A stretch of DNA of 64,000 nucleotides from Dickeya undicola (GCF_000784735.1 NZ_JSYG01000022.1:124001-188000); one strand, 5' to 3'. Counted from the first letter of the stretch, positions 26,021-35,567 are shown. Numbers and translations are program-made. Notes: generated from the sequence alone by a model not told the origin.

Positions 26021-29000
26021 TTATTCTGTCGGCAGTGTTTTTGCCACATCACGAAACCAAGGCAACCCATGCCATACGGTTGGGTCACCAATCACAAAAA
26101 TATGTCTTTTGGCTCGGGTCAGGGCAACATTTAACAGATTAGGTTTACTTGCCGCCCATTTAGCACCACCATCATTATCCTTGTCGCAACCTAGGACAAG
26201 AATAACTATATCATTCTCTTTCCCCTGAAACGTATGCACAGTACCAATGCATTTCTGCTGCCAATCGCTGAGTTCTTGGTGTGATATCAGAGGTGCATGT
26301 TGTCGCCACGCCTTTATATTTCGCTGTCTAATTAGCTGCAATATCCCTGCCTTAACTGCTTTAAATGGTGTGATGACATAAATTGAATTAAGTGCCACAT
26401 TCTCCGCTAGTAGGCGATCGACTAAGGTGAGCAAATCGTTGCCATGGCTGTCACGGTACTGTTTTTCACCTTGACCACCAGAAGAAATCAGCCAGTGATT
26501 ATCAATCATGTTGTTTATCGACTGACTACTAACCTTGTCAGCACTAAGACCGTGGATCATCCGTTCGTTGTAGGCCATCTTATTCGCCAAACTGAACATT
26601 GGTTCAATACAACGTCGATGTACCCATAGGGGAATACCAATCCAAACAGGTATATTCATCACCTCTAATTCACACCCCCATGAGTTAACGCGATCGGCAA
26701 CCTGCTGTACCGAGAGTAACGCTGGATTCCAGTCCCTGGCACGCTCCTTTAGAACATCTAAACAGAGTCGTTCAACCAAAGATGGTGATGTGGTAAACAC
26801 CGGCTCGACCTGTAGGGGATCACCCACTACCAATACTCGTTTAGCTCGCCAGATTGCTCCAACAGCTTGCTGTGGCGATGCCTGACCAGCCTCGTCAATC
26901 ATCAGCCACCCTAATTCTTCGCTTTTCACTCCGTGGAACATACGCCCAATTGAAGCAAAGGTAGTTGACAGTACCGGTACAATCATAAATAGCGTTTGCC
27001 ACCAACGGATAGGGGATATCTTGGTGTGGGGGTGTGCAAGGAATGAATTAAACCCAAGAACAATAGATCTAAAACGGTTTATTCCTAATGCTTCATAGAT
27101 CCAAGCTTGATGCAGTTCCATCGCGGCGATAAATAACTCGGAGCGTTGACGGTTTATCTGTGCGTTTTGCCAGAATGCTGTGCGTTGCAATGCTGCATCA
27201 TAAATGGGCTGGTTGATATTAGGTAATGTGATATCAGAGAATTGATTCCGCAATGTTTGCAACTTGTCCAGATCATTTTTCCGCTGCTGAGTCATTTGGG
27301 TAATATCATGCTCTATAGCTCGCTTTTTCTCCTCAAGGTCACCACAATACTTGATCTGTTTAGCTACGTCTTGTGCACATTCGATTTGTAACCTTGTCAG
27401 CTTTAGTAGTTCAAGTTGTACTGTACGTAGCTTAGCCTGATACTCATTTACCCGCTTACGGCTTATCAGGCGAGTTAGCCAGCCAGGTGCCGTGCTTTCA
27501 ACAATTTTTTGCTGTTGTTCTGCATGTCGAACTTGTTTTTCTACGACATCACGTTGTACCTCAGCACGTTTTAGCTTAGCAAGCTGTTCCTCATAGAGGC
27601 TTTGGGTTTGAGCCAATTCTAGTGATAAGGTGTCGAGCGAATCGTCAGACTGTTTTTCGAGTAGATGGGCAAAGGCGGCTAATTGCTGTTGTAGTATTTC
27701 TATCGCTTTCAAACACTCCAGAAATTTTCTTTTCGATTCTGCAAAAGAGAGTGGTGAATGATAGTGTTTCCAGCGCCACAAGCTGAGAAAATCCTCATCT
27801 TCAGGACGAGGATTTTCAGCGGGGGTTTTACGTAAAAAATGCTCGTCAATAAGTAATTTTTGCGCAAACTTAACCCGATTAGATTTTTTACCCAATGCAG
27901 CGGAAATCATGCCCCAACATTGCTTATCCTTTTCCAGAGGTTTAAAAAGATGATACTCACGCTCTTTTCCCTCACCATTCTTATCTTTTTTATGTTCACG
28001 CTTTGGCAGATATTCTGCCGCTATCTGATTTGCCGTTGGTGCTAAATAATTAAGTGAGCGAAACTCTTTAGCCAGCGATTTCTTTTGCGGTAGATCTTTC
28101 GAAATATTTTCCACGGCCGAATTATTGGACGATGCAACAACCATTTCAAAACCGGTGAGCGCTTCTACGATAAAACCATCACTATCCAGAGTGTCATCAA
28201 CCTTTTTGAAACGAGACAGTGCTTTAGCTCGCTCAACAACATTATGTGCGACCAAATCACGTAGCAACGTTGTTTTTCCCGTTCCCGGTGGACCATTGAC
28301 GGAAAGCAATCCACCTTCAGCCAGCTCTTTTACCGCTGTATTAATGACAAATTGCTGCATCAACGACATAGCGTGTTCTGGTTCGGTGGGCCAGCGGCCA
28401 TGAGGCATACATGTTGGATGTAGTTTATCGATGATCGATTCGAGACCATCTTGTGAATACAGATCGGTGTTTCGTGGAGCATTGTCAGAAAGATAAGTTC
28501 TGAGAGCTTTACAATCATTATTAAGTTGTAACGCCGCAATAATCTGTTCAATGTCCTCAAAAAAGAAACTGTTTAAGATAGGTAGCGCTAAACTTTTATC
28601 ACTGTCACTAATTTCTTCTTCAATTTCATCCTCTTCTTCCGAGGACGCTTCTGTACACTCACTTTTCCCTTCAAACCAGTCAATTTGTAAAGCATATTCC
28701 CAGTTTGGTTTAAAATCTGCCCACTCCACTAAATGTGTAGCTAATAATGTTAAAATATCATCAGCTTTCATTACGCCAGGACCATTCTCACGTTCTGGTT
28801 TTAACGTAGAGCTGAAATTCCTGAGTGTGCTGGCGAGTCTCTGGCACGCTTCAGAAAAAAACTTAGCGTTAAGGGCCTGAAAGCGCTCTTCTTGTAAATG
28901 TCCAAGTGCCCAAGGAAGAGAACTTACAGACAGTTTATCCAACGCCGGTACGCCTTCCGAATTCAGTTGAACTTTAGCAAAACAGGTGATCCCTTCCTGA

Positions 29001-29329
29001 TCCAGCCGTTGCTCTTGTTCTTCTGCATCATGCCCTTTATCTGGCCCAAACACACTTTGGGTGATGGTGTTGGCTATCCCTTTATCAAACAGGCCGATAT
29101 GGATGCAGTATGACACTTTTTTGGGGATACGATGTAACTCACGCAGATCAGCAGAAAGCCAGGGCAAGTAGTTATCACCATTCTGGATGAGCTTGCTAAG
29201 TGGTATTCGTAAGCTATTCTTTTTTTCTTCAAGCGTATAAGGTTGGAAAAATTCTATACGCTGCCAGGCTCGGAGAATATTATTTGATAGAGACGTCTTA
29301 GCCATCATAGCTCTTTGATTATTATCCAT
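26021..29329 (-). CDS. large SF1 (AAA_11/AAA_12, Upf1-like) helicase
   Basis: 1102 residues from the ATG at 29329; ATGs near 29305-29308 with AAGAG upstream are alternatives. Motif I GPPGTGKTTLLRDL (near residue 350), motif II MIDEAGQASPQQAVG, motif III VVGDPLQVEP, motif V GTVHTFQGKENDIVILV and motif VI VALTRAKRH. Between motifs I and II is a long coiled-coil insertion (about residues 510-690). The N-terminal 330 residues match nothing I recognise. Helicases of this COG1112 kind recur in anti-phage systems. Operon with the two genes below it. Confidence 0.88.
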   Translation of the reverse strand: MDNNQRAMMAKTSLSNNILRAWQRIEFFQPYTLEEKKNSLRIPLSKLIQNGDNYLPWLSADLRELHRIPKKVSYCIHIGLFDKGIANTITQSVFGPDKGHDAEEQEQRLDQEGITCFAKVQLNSEGVPALDKLSVSSLPWALGHLQEERFQALNAKFFSEACQRLASTLRNFSSTLKPERENGPGVMKADDILTLLATHLVEWADFKPNWEYALQIDWFEGKSECTEASSEEEDEIEEEISDSDKSLALPILNSFFFEDIEQIIAALQLNNDCKALRTYLSDNAPRNTDLYSQDGLESIIDKLHPTCMPHGRWPTEPEHAMSLMQQFVINTAVKELAEGGLLSVNGPPGTGKTTLLRDLVAHNVVERAKALSRFKKVDDTLDSDGFIVEALTGFEMVVASSNNSAVENISKDLPQKKSLAKEFRSLNYLAPTANQIAAEYLPKREHKKDKNGEGKEREYHLFKPLEKDKQCWGMISAALGKKSNRVKFAQKLLIDEHFLRKTPAENPRPEDEDFLSLWRWKHYHSPLSFAESKRKFLECLKAIEILQQQLAAFAHLLEKQSDDSLDTLSLELAQTQSLYEEQLAKLKRAEVQRDVVEKQVRHAEQQQKIVESTAPGWLTRLISRKRVNEYQAKLRTVQLELLKLTRLQIECAQDVAKQIKYCGDLEEKKRAIEHDITQMTQQRKNDLDKLQTLRNQFSDITLPNINQPIYDAALQRTAFWQNAQINRQRSELFIAAMELHQAWIYEALGINRFRSIVLGFNSFLAHPHTKISPIRWWQTLFMIVPVLSTTFASIGRMFHGVKSEELGWLMIDEAGQASPQQAVGAIWRAKRVLVVGDPLQVEPVFTTSPSLVERLCLDVLKERARDWNPALLSVQQVADRVNSWGCELEVMNIPVWIGIPLWVHRRCIEPMFSLANKMAYNERMIHGLSADKVSSQSINNMIDNHWLISSGGQGEKQYRDSHGNDLLTLVDRLLAENVALNSIYVITPFKAVKAGILQLIRQRNIKAWRQHAPLISHQELSDWQQKCIGTVHTFQGKENDIVILVLGCDKDNDGGAKWAASKPNLLNVALTRAKRHIFVIGDPTVWHGLPWFRDVAKTLPTE

Positions 29330-29498
29330 GTAAATCAATCAAAAATAAGGTGTTTTGCGTGACATGCTTTTATGTGTAAATATTTTAATGCTAATTAATG
29401 CTTCCTTTTTTGAAGAAGCTGAAAAACTAAACTTACTTGTTGCTGCAGTAATCTTTTGATTTTATTTGATCAGCATTATCTTCCCTCTCGATATGAAA

Positions 29499-30374
29499 TT
29501 AAACACCTTTAAACACTTGCCCCCGATGCCATTCCACAAACTGTTCCAGCGGGTAATATTCCCGCTTTTTGGGCATAAAAAGCGGTTTTCCTTCAAAATC
29601 CCAGAATAGGCGTTCAACAATCTTGCTGCCGTTAACACCGTCAGAAACCATCAATTTCATTTCGTCAGTAATACCGATAACACCGATATCAAATGCGGAA
29701 TGGTGTACCGAGCATAAGGCCAGCCCATTGGTTACGGTACAAGGGCCACCGTATTGCTTCCATTTGATGTGTGCGGCTTCCAGACCAACCGGTGTTGTAT
29801 CGTGGCGTAAATCATAGCCGCATACCGCACAGCGGTATTGATACGCACGTAACACTGCCTGACGAAAATGGGGATCGCGGGATTGTCTGACATCCTCTAT
29901 CGACAGTTCCAGACGGCTGGCAATCACGGCCTGGACACTTTCAGGAAAATGTTCACTTAAAATCTGTTGGGCCAGTTTCTCAATGAGCCGTGGCTGTTTT
30001 TTTAATAGTTGATAGCTGACTTCATCAAAACCACCCATGACATCATGTTGAATAAGCTCACGGTTCGGCGGTTCTTTACTACCTTTCTGTGGTGAGCAAC
30101 GATCATCATTCTGTAATTCCCAGAAACCATCGCCTCGTAGCCGCCAAAATGGCATCTCCGGGTAATGAGTGCGCCGCTGAGGCCCGAAGCTGTTCAGCAG
30201 AGTCAAAAGGTTAGGGCGAATTTCATTGCCGTAATGAAACAGGCGCGGATGCCCTTGTTGATAGGCTGACAGTACGTAAAGCAGCAACAGCGGCTTATGT
30301 GGCGCACGCTGGTCGCCTTTACGCCACATAGACATGTGAGTAATTGCTGTTTGAAGGGCTTGAGCGGATGACAT
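29499..30374 (-). CDS. phosphorothioate-binding HNH restriction endonuclease (SBD-HNH)
   Basis: 291 residues from the ATG at 30374, which begins just before the conserved family start. The N-terminal sulfur-binding domain shows RAPHKPLLLLYVL and FGPQRRTHYPEMPFWRL, the hallmark of enzymes such as ScoMcrA and EcoWI. The C-terminal HNH nuclease has CAVCGYDLRHDT, LEAAHIKWKQYGG and NGLALCSVHHSAFD. These type IV enzymes cut DNA carrying phosphorothioate links. No dnd or ssp modification genes are seen here, so it would act against modified incoming DNA. It is 170 bases upstream of the large helicase gene. Confidence 0.88.
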   Translation of the reverse strand: MSSAQALQTAITHMSMWRKGDQRAPHKPLLLLYVLSAYQQGHPRLFHYGNEIRPNLLTLLNSFGPQRRTHYPEMPFWRLRGDGFWELQNDDRCSPQKGSKEPPNRELIQHDVMGGFDEVSYQLLKKQPRLIEKLAQQILSEHFPESVQAVIASRLELSIEDVRQSRDPHFRQAVLRAYQYRCAVCGYDLRHDTTPVGLEAAHIKWKQYGGPCTVTNGLALCSVHHSAFDIGVIGITDEMKLMVSDGVNGSKIVERLFWDFEGKPLFMPKKREYYPLEQFVEWHRGQVFKGV

Positions 30375-30578
30375 CTCTACATGATGGCAGGGAATATTTA
30401 CTGCGATTTTGCTCGCAAACTCAGCAATATTCAAGGTATTCAGCCAATCCAACCAGAAAAGGACAACGTGCCTGCCTTGGGAAATACATCAGCCAGTAAA
30501 CGTTTTACAATCAGATTGTTATCACCCGATAGAGACAATACGGGTTATGCGTCCGGCAAAACTGTGCATCAAAATTAT

Positions 30579-30836
30579 TCACCGCCTAATCAGGTTCCCT
30601 TCCTCTTTCGTTATTCGACGCCCTGCCACCAACATCGCTGTAAGGATAATGAACAGATGCCCCTCGGCGGAATCCAGCAGGTACTGGTTGTAAGGGTTAT
30701 GAACCCGTTCTCCGGTTTCCGGGTTGTCATACTCGGAGCCGCCTGCGTCGTTTCCCAACCAGGGCGCATGCTGTATCTTTTTCAGTGCCGTCATCAGAAA
30801 AGCTGTGCGCAGCCCATCGATGTATTGCATTCGCAA
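30579..30836 (-). CDS. possible 85-residue protein or fragment
   Basis: The frame reads a protein-like segment (ALKKIQHAPWLGNDAGGSEY, then HNPYNQYLLDSAEGHLFII). No family recognised, no clear ribosome site. It may be the C-terminal piece of a gene broken by the transposase remnant next to it. Confidence 0.3.
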   Translation of the reverse strand: MRMQYIDGLRTAFLMTALKKIQHAPWLGNDAGGSEYDNPETGERVHNPYNQYLLDSAEGHLFIILTAMLVAGRRITKEEGNLIRR

Positions 30837-30884
30837 AAGTTTCCCCGCCCGGCGACATCATGCATAGACTATCTCATCCAACCC

Positions 30885-31156
30885 GCCGCGCAGGCGTTCT
30901 TCCGCTCGGTTAGGTATCAGTACTGGGGTGTCCCTTAGAGGATGCGCGTGAATGGGTAGAGTGTTTTACCGGGTGGTCAACGGTACCGAGGTGAAGATCG
31001 TGCGCTGCTGAAAAATCGGGAAGAGGTGTATCAAAAAACAAAAGCGCAACACTCAGAACGCTGGTCAGGCAGGACAAGGAAAGGGTAGCCGACAGACGAG
31101 GTCATGCTGAATCCAGAACGGAAAAAAACAGACAGCCTAAATCAACTGGGGCGCTA
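30885..31156 (+). pseudogene. IS3-family transposase OrfB 3' remnant
   Basis: Joining frames gives AFFRSVRYQYWGVP, then LEDAREWVECFTGW, then RGEDRALLKNREEVYQK, KAQHSERWSGRTRKG and PTDEVMLNPERK. This is the end of an IS3-group DDE integrase core, with at least one frameshift, an internal deletion where the WYNxxHRHSG segment should be, and an in-frame TAG. It marks a past insertion at the right edge of the defence block. Confidence 0.65.
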
Positions 31157-31234
31157 ACTATCTTGACACCTTACCGATACCGAGCAACAGTATTTTAGGT
31201 AATGCTCAGGGGGTGGAACTAGTAAAGAGGCAGC

Positions 31235-31573
31235 TTAACGCCCATGTTCCAGCCAGAAAGCTGCACCAAACACCGCATCAGGATGTACTTTTTTATGATA
31301 ATGATATTGCAGGATAATTAGTGCCAACTCTTCATCTCTTGCATAGAAGTAAGCTTCGGGGACATCGAGAACCGCAGCAAACTGACAGACCAGACCAAAG
31401 TCTGGCTCATTGACTTCCCTTTCATACTGGCTGATACGCGAACTGGCGGTTTCTTCATCCAGACCGGCCCGACATCCAAGCTCAAGCTGCGTTAAGCCTG
31501 CGTTGACTCTGGCCAGTTTCAGTCGTTTCCCAATCACGGCGATATCCAATTCATCTAAATGGCATGATGGCAT
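31235..31573 (-). CDS. XRE-family regulator, copy 2
   Basis: 112 residues. Helix-turn-helix IGKRLKLARVNAGLTQLELG with RISQYEREVNEPDFGLV, and the same C-terminal AAVLDVPEAYFYARDEELA as copy 1 at 20267. It is divergent from a Ner-like regulator gene across a gap with a perfect AT-rich palindrome, which looks like a genetic switch. The ATG at 31573 follows GGCAGAGATA. Confidence 0.87.
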   Translation of the reverse strand: MPSCHLDELDIAVIGKRLKLARVNAGLTQLELGCRAGLDEETASSRISQYEREVNEPDFGLVCQFAAVLDVPEAYFYARDEELALIILQYHYHKKVHPDAVFGAAFWLEHGR

Positions 31574-31616
31574 TATCTCTGCCGCTAACGGTTCTTTCTT
31601 AAAGATTATTTTTCAC

Positions 31617-31670
31617 AAATAAAGTTAAACTTTATTTTTGGTTGATATTTAATCTTAAAATAAACTATCC
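31617..31670. promoter_or_regulatory. operator palindrome between XRE copy 2 and Ner-like gene
   Basis: Perfect ten-base arms AAATAAAGTT and AACTTTATTT around a single A at 31617-31637, with a degenerate second site (AAAATAAACTATCCTTTATT) about 20 bases further on. Placed to control both divergent genes. Confidence 0.65.
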
Positions 31671-31712
31671 TTTATTATGGAAAGTAACTCTTTATCTTGA
31701 GAGGTGCAGTGA

Positions 31713-32018
31713 ATGAGCTCTATTCAAAGGCATGGCTTGGCTGACTGGCATTCTGCCGACATTATTGCCGGGCTTCACAAACGGGGAACCACAATGGCTG
31801 CTGTGTCGCGGGCGGCGGGGCTGAATTCCTCCACACTGGGTAATGCGCTTAATCGTCCGTGGCCTAAAGGGGAGCAACTGATTGCTGATGCACTGGGGGT
31901 GCCAGCCTATGAGATTTGGCCGAGCCGTTATTTTGACGAACAGGGGCGGCTAATCCCACGCGTTCCCCGTTCTCGGCTCCGGTCTGAACAGGAAGAATCC
32001 CCCGCGCCCGATAGTTAG
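31713..32018 (+). CDS. Ner/Nlp-like transcriptional regulator
   Basis: 101 residues, ATG preceded by GAGGTG. The sequence DWHSADIIAGLHKRGTTMAA with LNSSTLGNALNRPWPKGEQL and PAYEIWPSRY is the Mu Ner/SfsB (Nlp) DNA-binding family. It is divergent from XRE copy 2. A paralogue with the same layout lies at 57557, also divergent from an XRE-type gene. Confidence 0.9.
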   Translation: MSSIQRHGLADWHSADIIAGLHKRGTTMAAVSRAAGLNSSTLGNALNRPWPKGEQLIADALGVPAYEIWPSRYFDEQGRLIPRVPRSRLRSEQEESPAPDS

Positions 32019-32194
32019 CCGTATCTGTGTCCATCAGGGTAAGCAGGGGCAGCTATAAGAATGCCCTGATAATGCCTGAATCGTCTTGTCAGTGTGAGTT
32101 CTGTTCAACTTTGTGCTAACGCGCTCTCCTACACTCAGTATTCCGTGGCCCGATGCCGGGCCACCTGTTCGATGATGAGATGTAGGTATCGGGT

Positions 32195-33109
32195 ATGGAG
32201 CTTCGCCATCTTCGTTACTTTCGGGCGGTTGCAGAAGAACTGCACTTTGCCCGGGCGGCGGAACGGCTGCATATTGAGCAGTCACCGTTGTCCCGTGCCA
32301 TCAAGGAACTGGAAGACGAGCTGGGGGTGAAACTGTTTGTGCGCACCACCCGCAGTACCCGGCTGACTCGCACCGGTAAGTTGTTTTTGGACCATGTCGC
32401 CCGGGTGTTCGCGGTGTTGCAACAGGCACGCGACAGCGTGCAGTCCGTGGCCAACGGTTACCATGATCAGTTGCGCATTGCGCTGTCAGACGGCATTACC
32501 CCTGTGCGCTTGTCAACCTTGCTGGCGCTGTGCCGCCAGGAAGAACCCGAGGTGGATATTCGCCTGTTTGAAATGCCGCTCTTTCAGCAAATTCAGGGAT
32601 TGCAGGATGAACTGTACGATGTGGGTTTTGCCTTGTCTGATGCAGTGGGCGAGCATATCACTGCTGAGCCGGTCTGGGCCGAACCATTAATGGTGGCCGT
32701 TCCTGCCCGACATCCTTTGCTGGCCTATAGCCAGATCCCGTTGGACGAAGTGCTGCGTTACCCGTTGGTGTTGTGTGACCCGAGAATGTGTGAAGGGCAT
32801 GCTCGTCAGGTGGCGCGGGTTTTGCGTTGTTCTGCGCAGGAGCCGTTGATTGTCGAACAGGTTATCTCGTTCGACCTGATGATGACCCTGGTTTCCGCCG
32901 GGTTTGCACTGGGGTTGGCTGATGTTTCTCATATTGCGGCTAGCCGGGCTTTTGGAGTGGTGGCTCGCCCACTAGCTGGGAAAACCCCCATGATGACCAC
33001 CTATCTGTTGCGCCATGCCGGAGATCCGCCAGAAACGGTGGCTCGCTTTATCGAGCGGCTTGACGCGCTGGCGTGGGCGGACGATAACTCGCCTGATGCC
33101 ATCACCTGA
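32195..33109 (+). CDS. LysR-family regulator of the transfer region
   Basis: 304 residues. N-terminal winged helix MELRHLRYFRAVAEELHFAR and EQSPLSRAIKELEDELGVKL, then a periplasmic-binding-like effector domain. GC-rich like the ICE backbone. It directly precedes the entry-exclusion-like gene and the traG-trb cluster in the same direction, a placement seen in Tn4371-type elements, so it may control transfer. The inducer is unknown. Confidence 0.92.
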   Translation: MELRHLRYFRAVAEELHFARAAERLHIEQSPLSRAIKELEDELGVKLFVRTTRSTRLTRTGKLFLDHVARVFAVLQQARDSVQSVANGYHDQLRIALSDGITPVRLSTLLALCRQEEPEVDIRLFEMPLFQQIQGLQDELYDVGFALSDAVGEHITAEPVWAEPLMVAVPARHPLLAYSQIPLDEVLRYPLVLCDPRMCEGHARQVARVLRCSAQEPLIVEQVISFDLMMTLVSAGFALGLADVSHIAASRAFGVVARPLAGKTPMMTTYLLRHAGDPPETVARFIERLDALAWADDNSPDAIT

Positions 33110-33133
33110 TTCGACGACTATCGGAGGATCCTC

Positions 33134-33394
33134 ATGCGTAATCTTATGTTTTCATTCCGTGTTTTCTTATGCATCGTGCTGTGGTGTATCGGCAGTGGCG
33201 CCGTACCGGCAACGGAGACGGTAGAGTCATTACTGGCTAACCCCAAGCGATTAAAGGAACTACGCCAGCAGTGCCATGACGACTGGGAGCGCGTGGGGAA
33301 TGTGTTGTGCAATCGCGTCGGGCATGCCACCACCAAACAGTTTCTGGGGACGGGAACCCCCTACACGCCACCAAAAACGCCGCCCAAATTCTGA
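33134..33394 (+). CDS. EexN/TrbK-like entry exclusion protein
   Basis: 86 residues with a signal peptide (FSFRVFLCIVLWCIGSGAVPA). The mature part ETVESLLANPKRLKELRQQC followed by a second Cys in GNVLCNRV is the EexN pattern. No standard lipobox is evident, although Cys residues occur in the signal region. The C-terminal FLGTGTPYTP is also found at the end of TrbJ. Expected to block redundant transfer into cells already carrying the element. TCGGAGGATCCTC precedes the ATG. Confidence 0.7.
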   Translation: MRNLMFSFRVFLCIVLWCIGSGAVPATETVESLLANPKRLKELRQQCHDDWERVGNVLCNRVGHATTKQFLGTGTPYTPPKTPPKF

Positions 33395-33569
33395 GTCGTC
33401 GCCATCATCACAAAAATCACTCCCGGCACCCGCTACGCCCGGTTACGTCATAGCGGGTTGCACTGTGCTCACGTTCTCCCCTGTACGCATTGTGACTTTT
33501 TGCTCCCTGATTGAGTCGGTAACGGTCTTTGCACTGGGCTGAACCCGCACCGATGCTCTCTCGCAGGCG

Positions 33570-33584
33570 GCACAACCGTTGTGC
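33570..33584. promoter_or_regulatory. palindrome upstream of traG
   Basis: GCACAAC-C-GTTGTGC, 28 bases before the traG start in a 217-base gap. A candidate operator for the transfer operon; the regulator could be the CopG-like or LysR protein nearby. Confidence 0.4.
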
Positions 33585-33611
33585 GGTCTTGAGGGCGAGA
33601 AGGGGGCGGCA

Positions 33612-35567
33612 ATGCAGGGGCAGGGCATACTGGTAGGGCAGGTTGCGGTGGTGTTCAGTGTCGTTGTCGCCGGTGTGTGGTACGCCACGCAATGGACCGC
33701 GGCAGCGCTGGGGTATTCCCCGCGCCTGGGCACCCCGTGGTTCGAGGGCATTGGCGTTCCCGTTTATCCCCCGTGGCGGCTGTTTGAATGGTGGTTTCTG
33801 TTTGGCGGGTATGCGCCGCGTATCTTTGATATCGGTGGTGCCATCGCGGGCGGCGGCAGTTTGCTGGCCTCAATGGTGGCGATGACACTGTCGGTGTGGC
33901 GCGCCCGCGCGTCCCGGCATGTCACGACCTACGGTTCGGCACGCTGGGCAAGGACACAGGATATTCGTCGGGCGGGGTTGTACCGGCCGTCGGGGCTGTT
34001 CCTCGGGCTGCATAACGGGCAATACCTGCGTCATGAGGGGCCTGAGCATGTGCTGGCGTTTGCCCCCACTCGTTCGGGGAAAGGCGTCGGGCTGGTGGTG
34101 CCCACACTGCTGAGCTGGTCAGCCTCCGTCGTGGTGCACGATATCAAAGGCGAGAACTGGCAACTGACGGCAGGCTGGCGCGCCCGTTTCAGCCACTGTC
34201 TGCTGTTCAACCCGACCGACACCCGCTCGGCGGCTTACAATCCGTTGCTGGAGGTGCGGCGTGGTGCGCATGAAGTGCGCGACGTGCAGAATATCGCCGA
34301 TATTCTGGTAGACCCAGAAGGGGCGCTGGAGCGGCGCAACCACTGGGAAAAAACCAGCCATGCGCTGCTGGTAGGGGCCATTCTGCATGTGCTTTATGCA
34401 CAGGAAGACAAGACCCTGCGCGGCGTCGCCAATTTTCTCTCTGATCCAGACTGTCCGTTTGAGATCACGCTGTATCGGATGATGACCACGGCACATCTGG
34501 GCGATGCGCCGCACCCGGTGATTGCCTCGGCGGCCCGCGAGGTCCTCAACAAATCCGATAACGAACGCTCCGGCGTCCTGTCCACCGCCATGTCCTTTCT
34601 GGGGCTGTACCGCGACCCGACCGTGGCGGCGGTGACCTCGCGGTGTGACTGGCGCATCGCCGACTTGATCGCGGCCCGTCATCCGGTGTCGCTGTATCTG
34701 GTGGTGCCACCATCGGATATCAGCCGCACCAAACCGTTGATTCGGCTGATCCTCAACCAGATTGGCCGCCGGTTGACGGAGTCGCTGGAGGACGCTGACG
34801 GCATCATCCGGCGGCATACCTTGCTGCTGATGCTGGACGAGTTCCCGGCGCTGGGGCGGCTGGATTTTTTCGAATCGGCGCTGGCGTTTATGGCCGGTTA
34901 CGGTCTGCGCGCGTTTCTGATTGCCCAGTCGCTTAACCAGATTGACAAGGCCTACGGCCCGAACCACGCGATTCTGGACAACTGCCATGTGCGGGTGGCC
35001 TTTGCCACCAACGACGAGCGCACGGCTAAACGCATTTCCGACACGCTGGGCACCGCCACGGAGCTGCGCGCCCAGCGCAACTATGCCGGTCATCGGCTGG
35101 CCCCCTGGCTGGGGCACCTGATGATTGCGCGTCAGGAATCGGCCCGGCCATTACTGACACCTGGCGAGGTGATGCAGTTGCCCGCCAGTGACGCCATTGT
35201 GATGGTGGGCAGCCAGCCGCCGATCCGCGCCAAAAAGATGCGCTACTTCGCGGATGCCAACTTTCAGTCGCGTGTCCTCCCGCCGCCGTCGCTGACAGAC
35301 GGTCATTACACCGATGTGCCTGAACCCAGATCGGATGACTGGCGCGATCTGCGCCTTCCGGCGGTGCCGGTGCCACCTGGGATGACCGGACTGGCTGACC
35401 CTGACGATGACGGGGAAGGGCACCCGTCAGCCGGACAAGGCGACATCACTGTCCCCATGCCGGCGTCGGTGGCACCGGCCAGCGATCTGTCGTGGCTGGC
35501 GGATGACACGGTGAACCGGTTCCCTACACGGTCCGCGCCGGTTCCGGATAGGGGAGAAGCACCATGA
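33612..35567 (+). CDS. traG: TraG/VirD4-type coupling protein
   Basis: 651 residues from the ATG at 33612 (AAGGGGGCGGCA upstream). Two N-terminal membrane segments (VAVVFSVVVAGVWYATQW and GSLLASMVAMTLSVW) precede the ATPase: Walker A APTRSGKGVG, Walker B LLLMLDEFPALG, and AQSLNQIDKAYG. It couples the relaxase-DNA complex to the Trb channel at the inner membrane. The last four bases overlap the CopG-like gene. Confidence 0.95.
   Translation: MQGQGILVGQVAVVFSVVVAGVWYATQWTAAALGYSPRLGTPWFEGIGVPVYPPWRLFEWWFLFGGYAPRIFDIGGAIAGGGSLLASMVAMTLSVWRARASRHVTTYGSARWARTQDIRRAGLYRPSGLFLGLHNGQYLRHEGPEHVLAFAPTRSGKGVGLVVPTLLSWSASVVVHDIKGENWQLTAGWRARFSHCLLFNPTDTRSAAYNPLLEVRRGAHEVRDVQNIADILVDPEGALERRNHWEKTSHALLVGAILHVLYAQEDKTLRGVANFLSDPDCPFEITLYRMMTTAHLGDAPHPVIASAAREVLNKSDNERSGVLSTAMSFLGLYRDPTVAAVTSRCDWRIADLIAARHPVSLYLVVPPSDISRTKPLIRLILNQIGRRLTESLEDADGIIRRHTLLLMLDEFPALGRLDFFESALAFMAGYGLRAFLIAQSLNQIDKAYGPNHAILDNCHVRVAFATNDERTAKRISDTLGTATELRAQRNYAGHRLAPWLGHLMIARQESARPLLTPGEVMQLPASDAIVMVGSQPPIRAKKMRYFADANFQSRVLPPPSLTDGHYTDVPEPRSDDWRDLRLPAVPVPPGMTGLADPDDDGEGHPSAGQGDITVPMPASVAPASDLSWLADDTVNRFPTRSAPVPDRGEAP

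Noticed and set aside
30381..30938. 185-residue plus-strand frame opposite the HNH gene start
   Set aside because: Overlaps the endonuclease 5' end and the transposase remnant, no domain seen.
20847..31200. CRISPR-like or phage-derived interpretation of the AT-rich block
   Set aside because: No regularly spaced repeats and no phage structural genes; all genes fit a defence cargo block.
34119..35117. 332-residue minus-strand frame opposite traG
   Set aside because: Shadow of the coupling protein gene.
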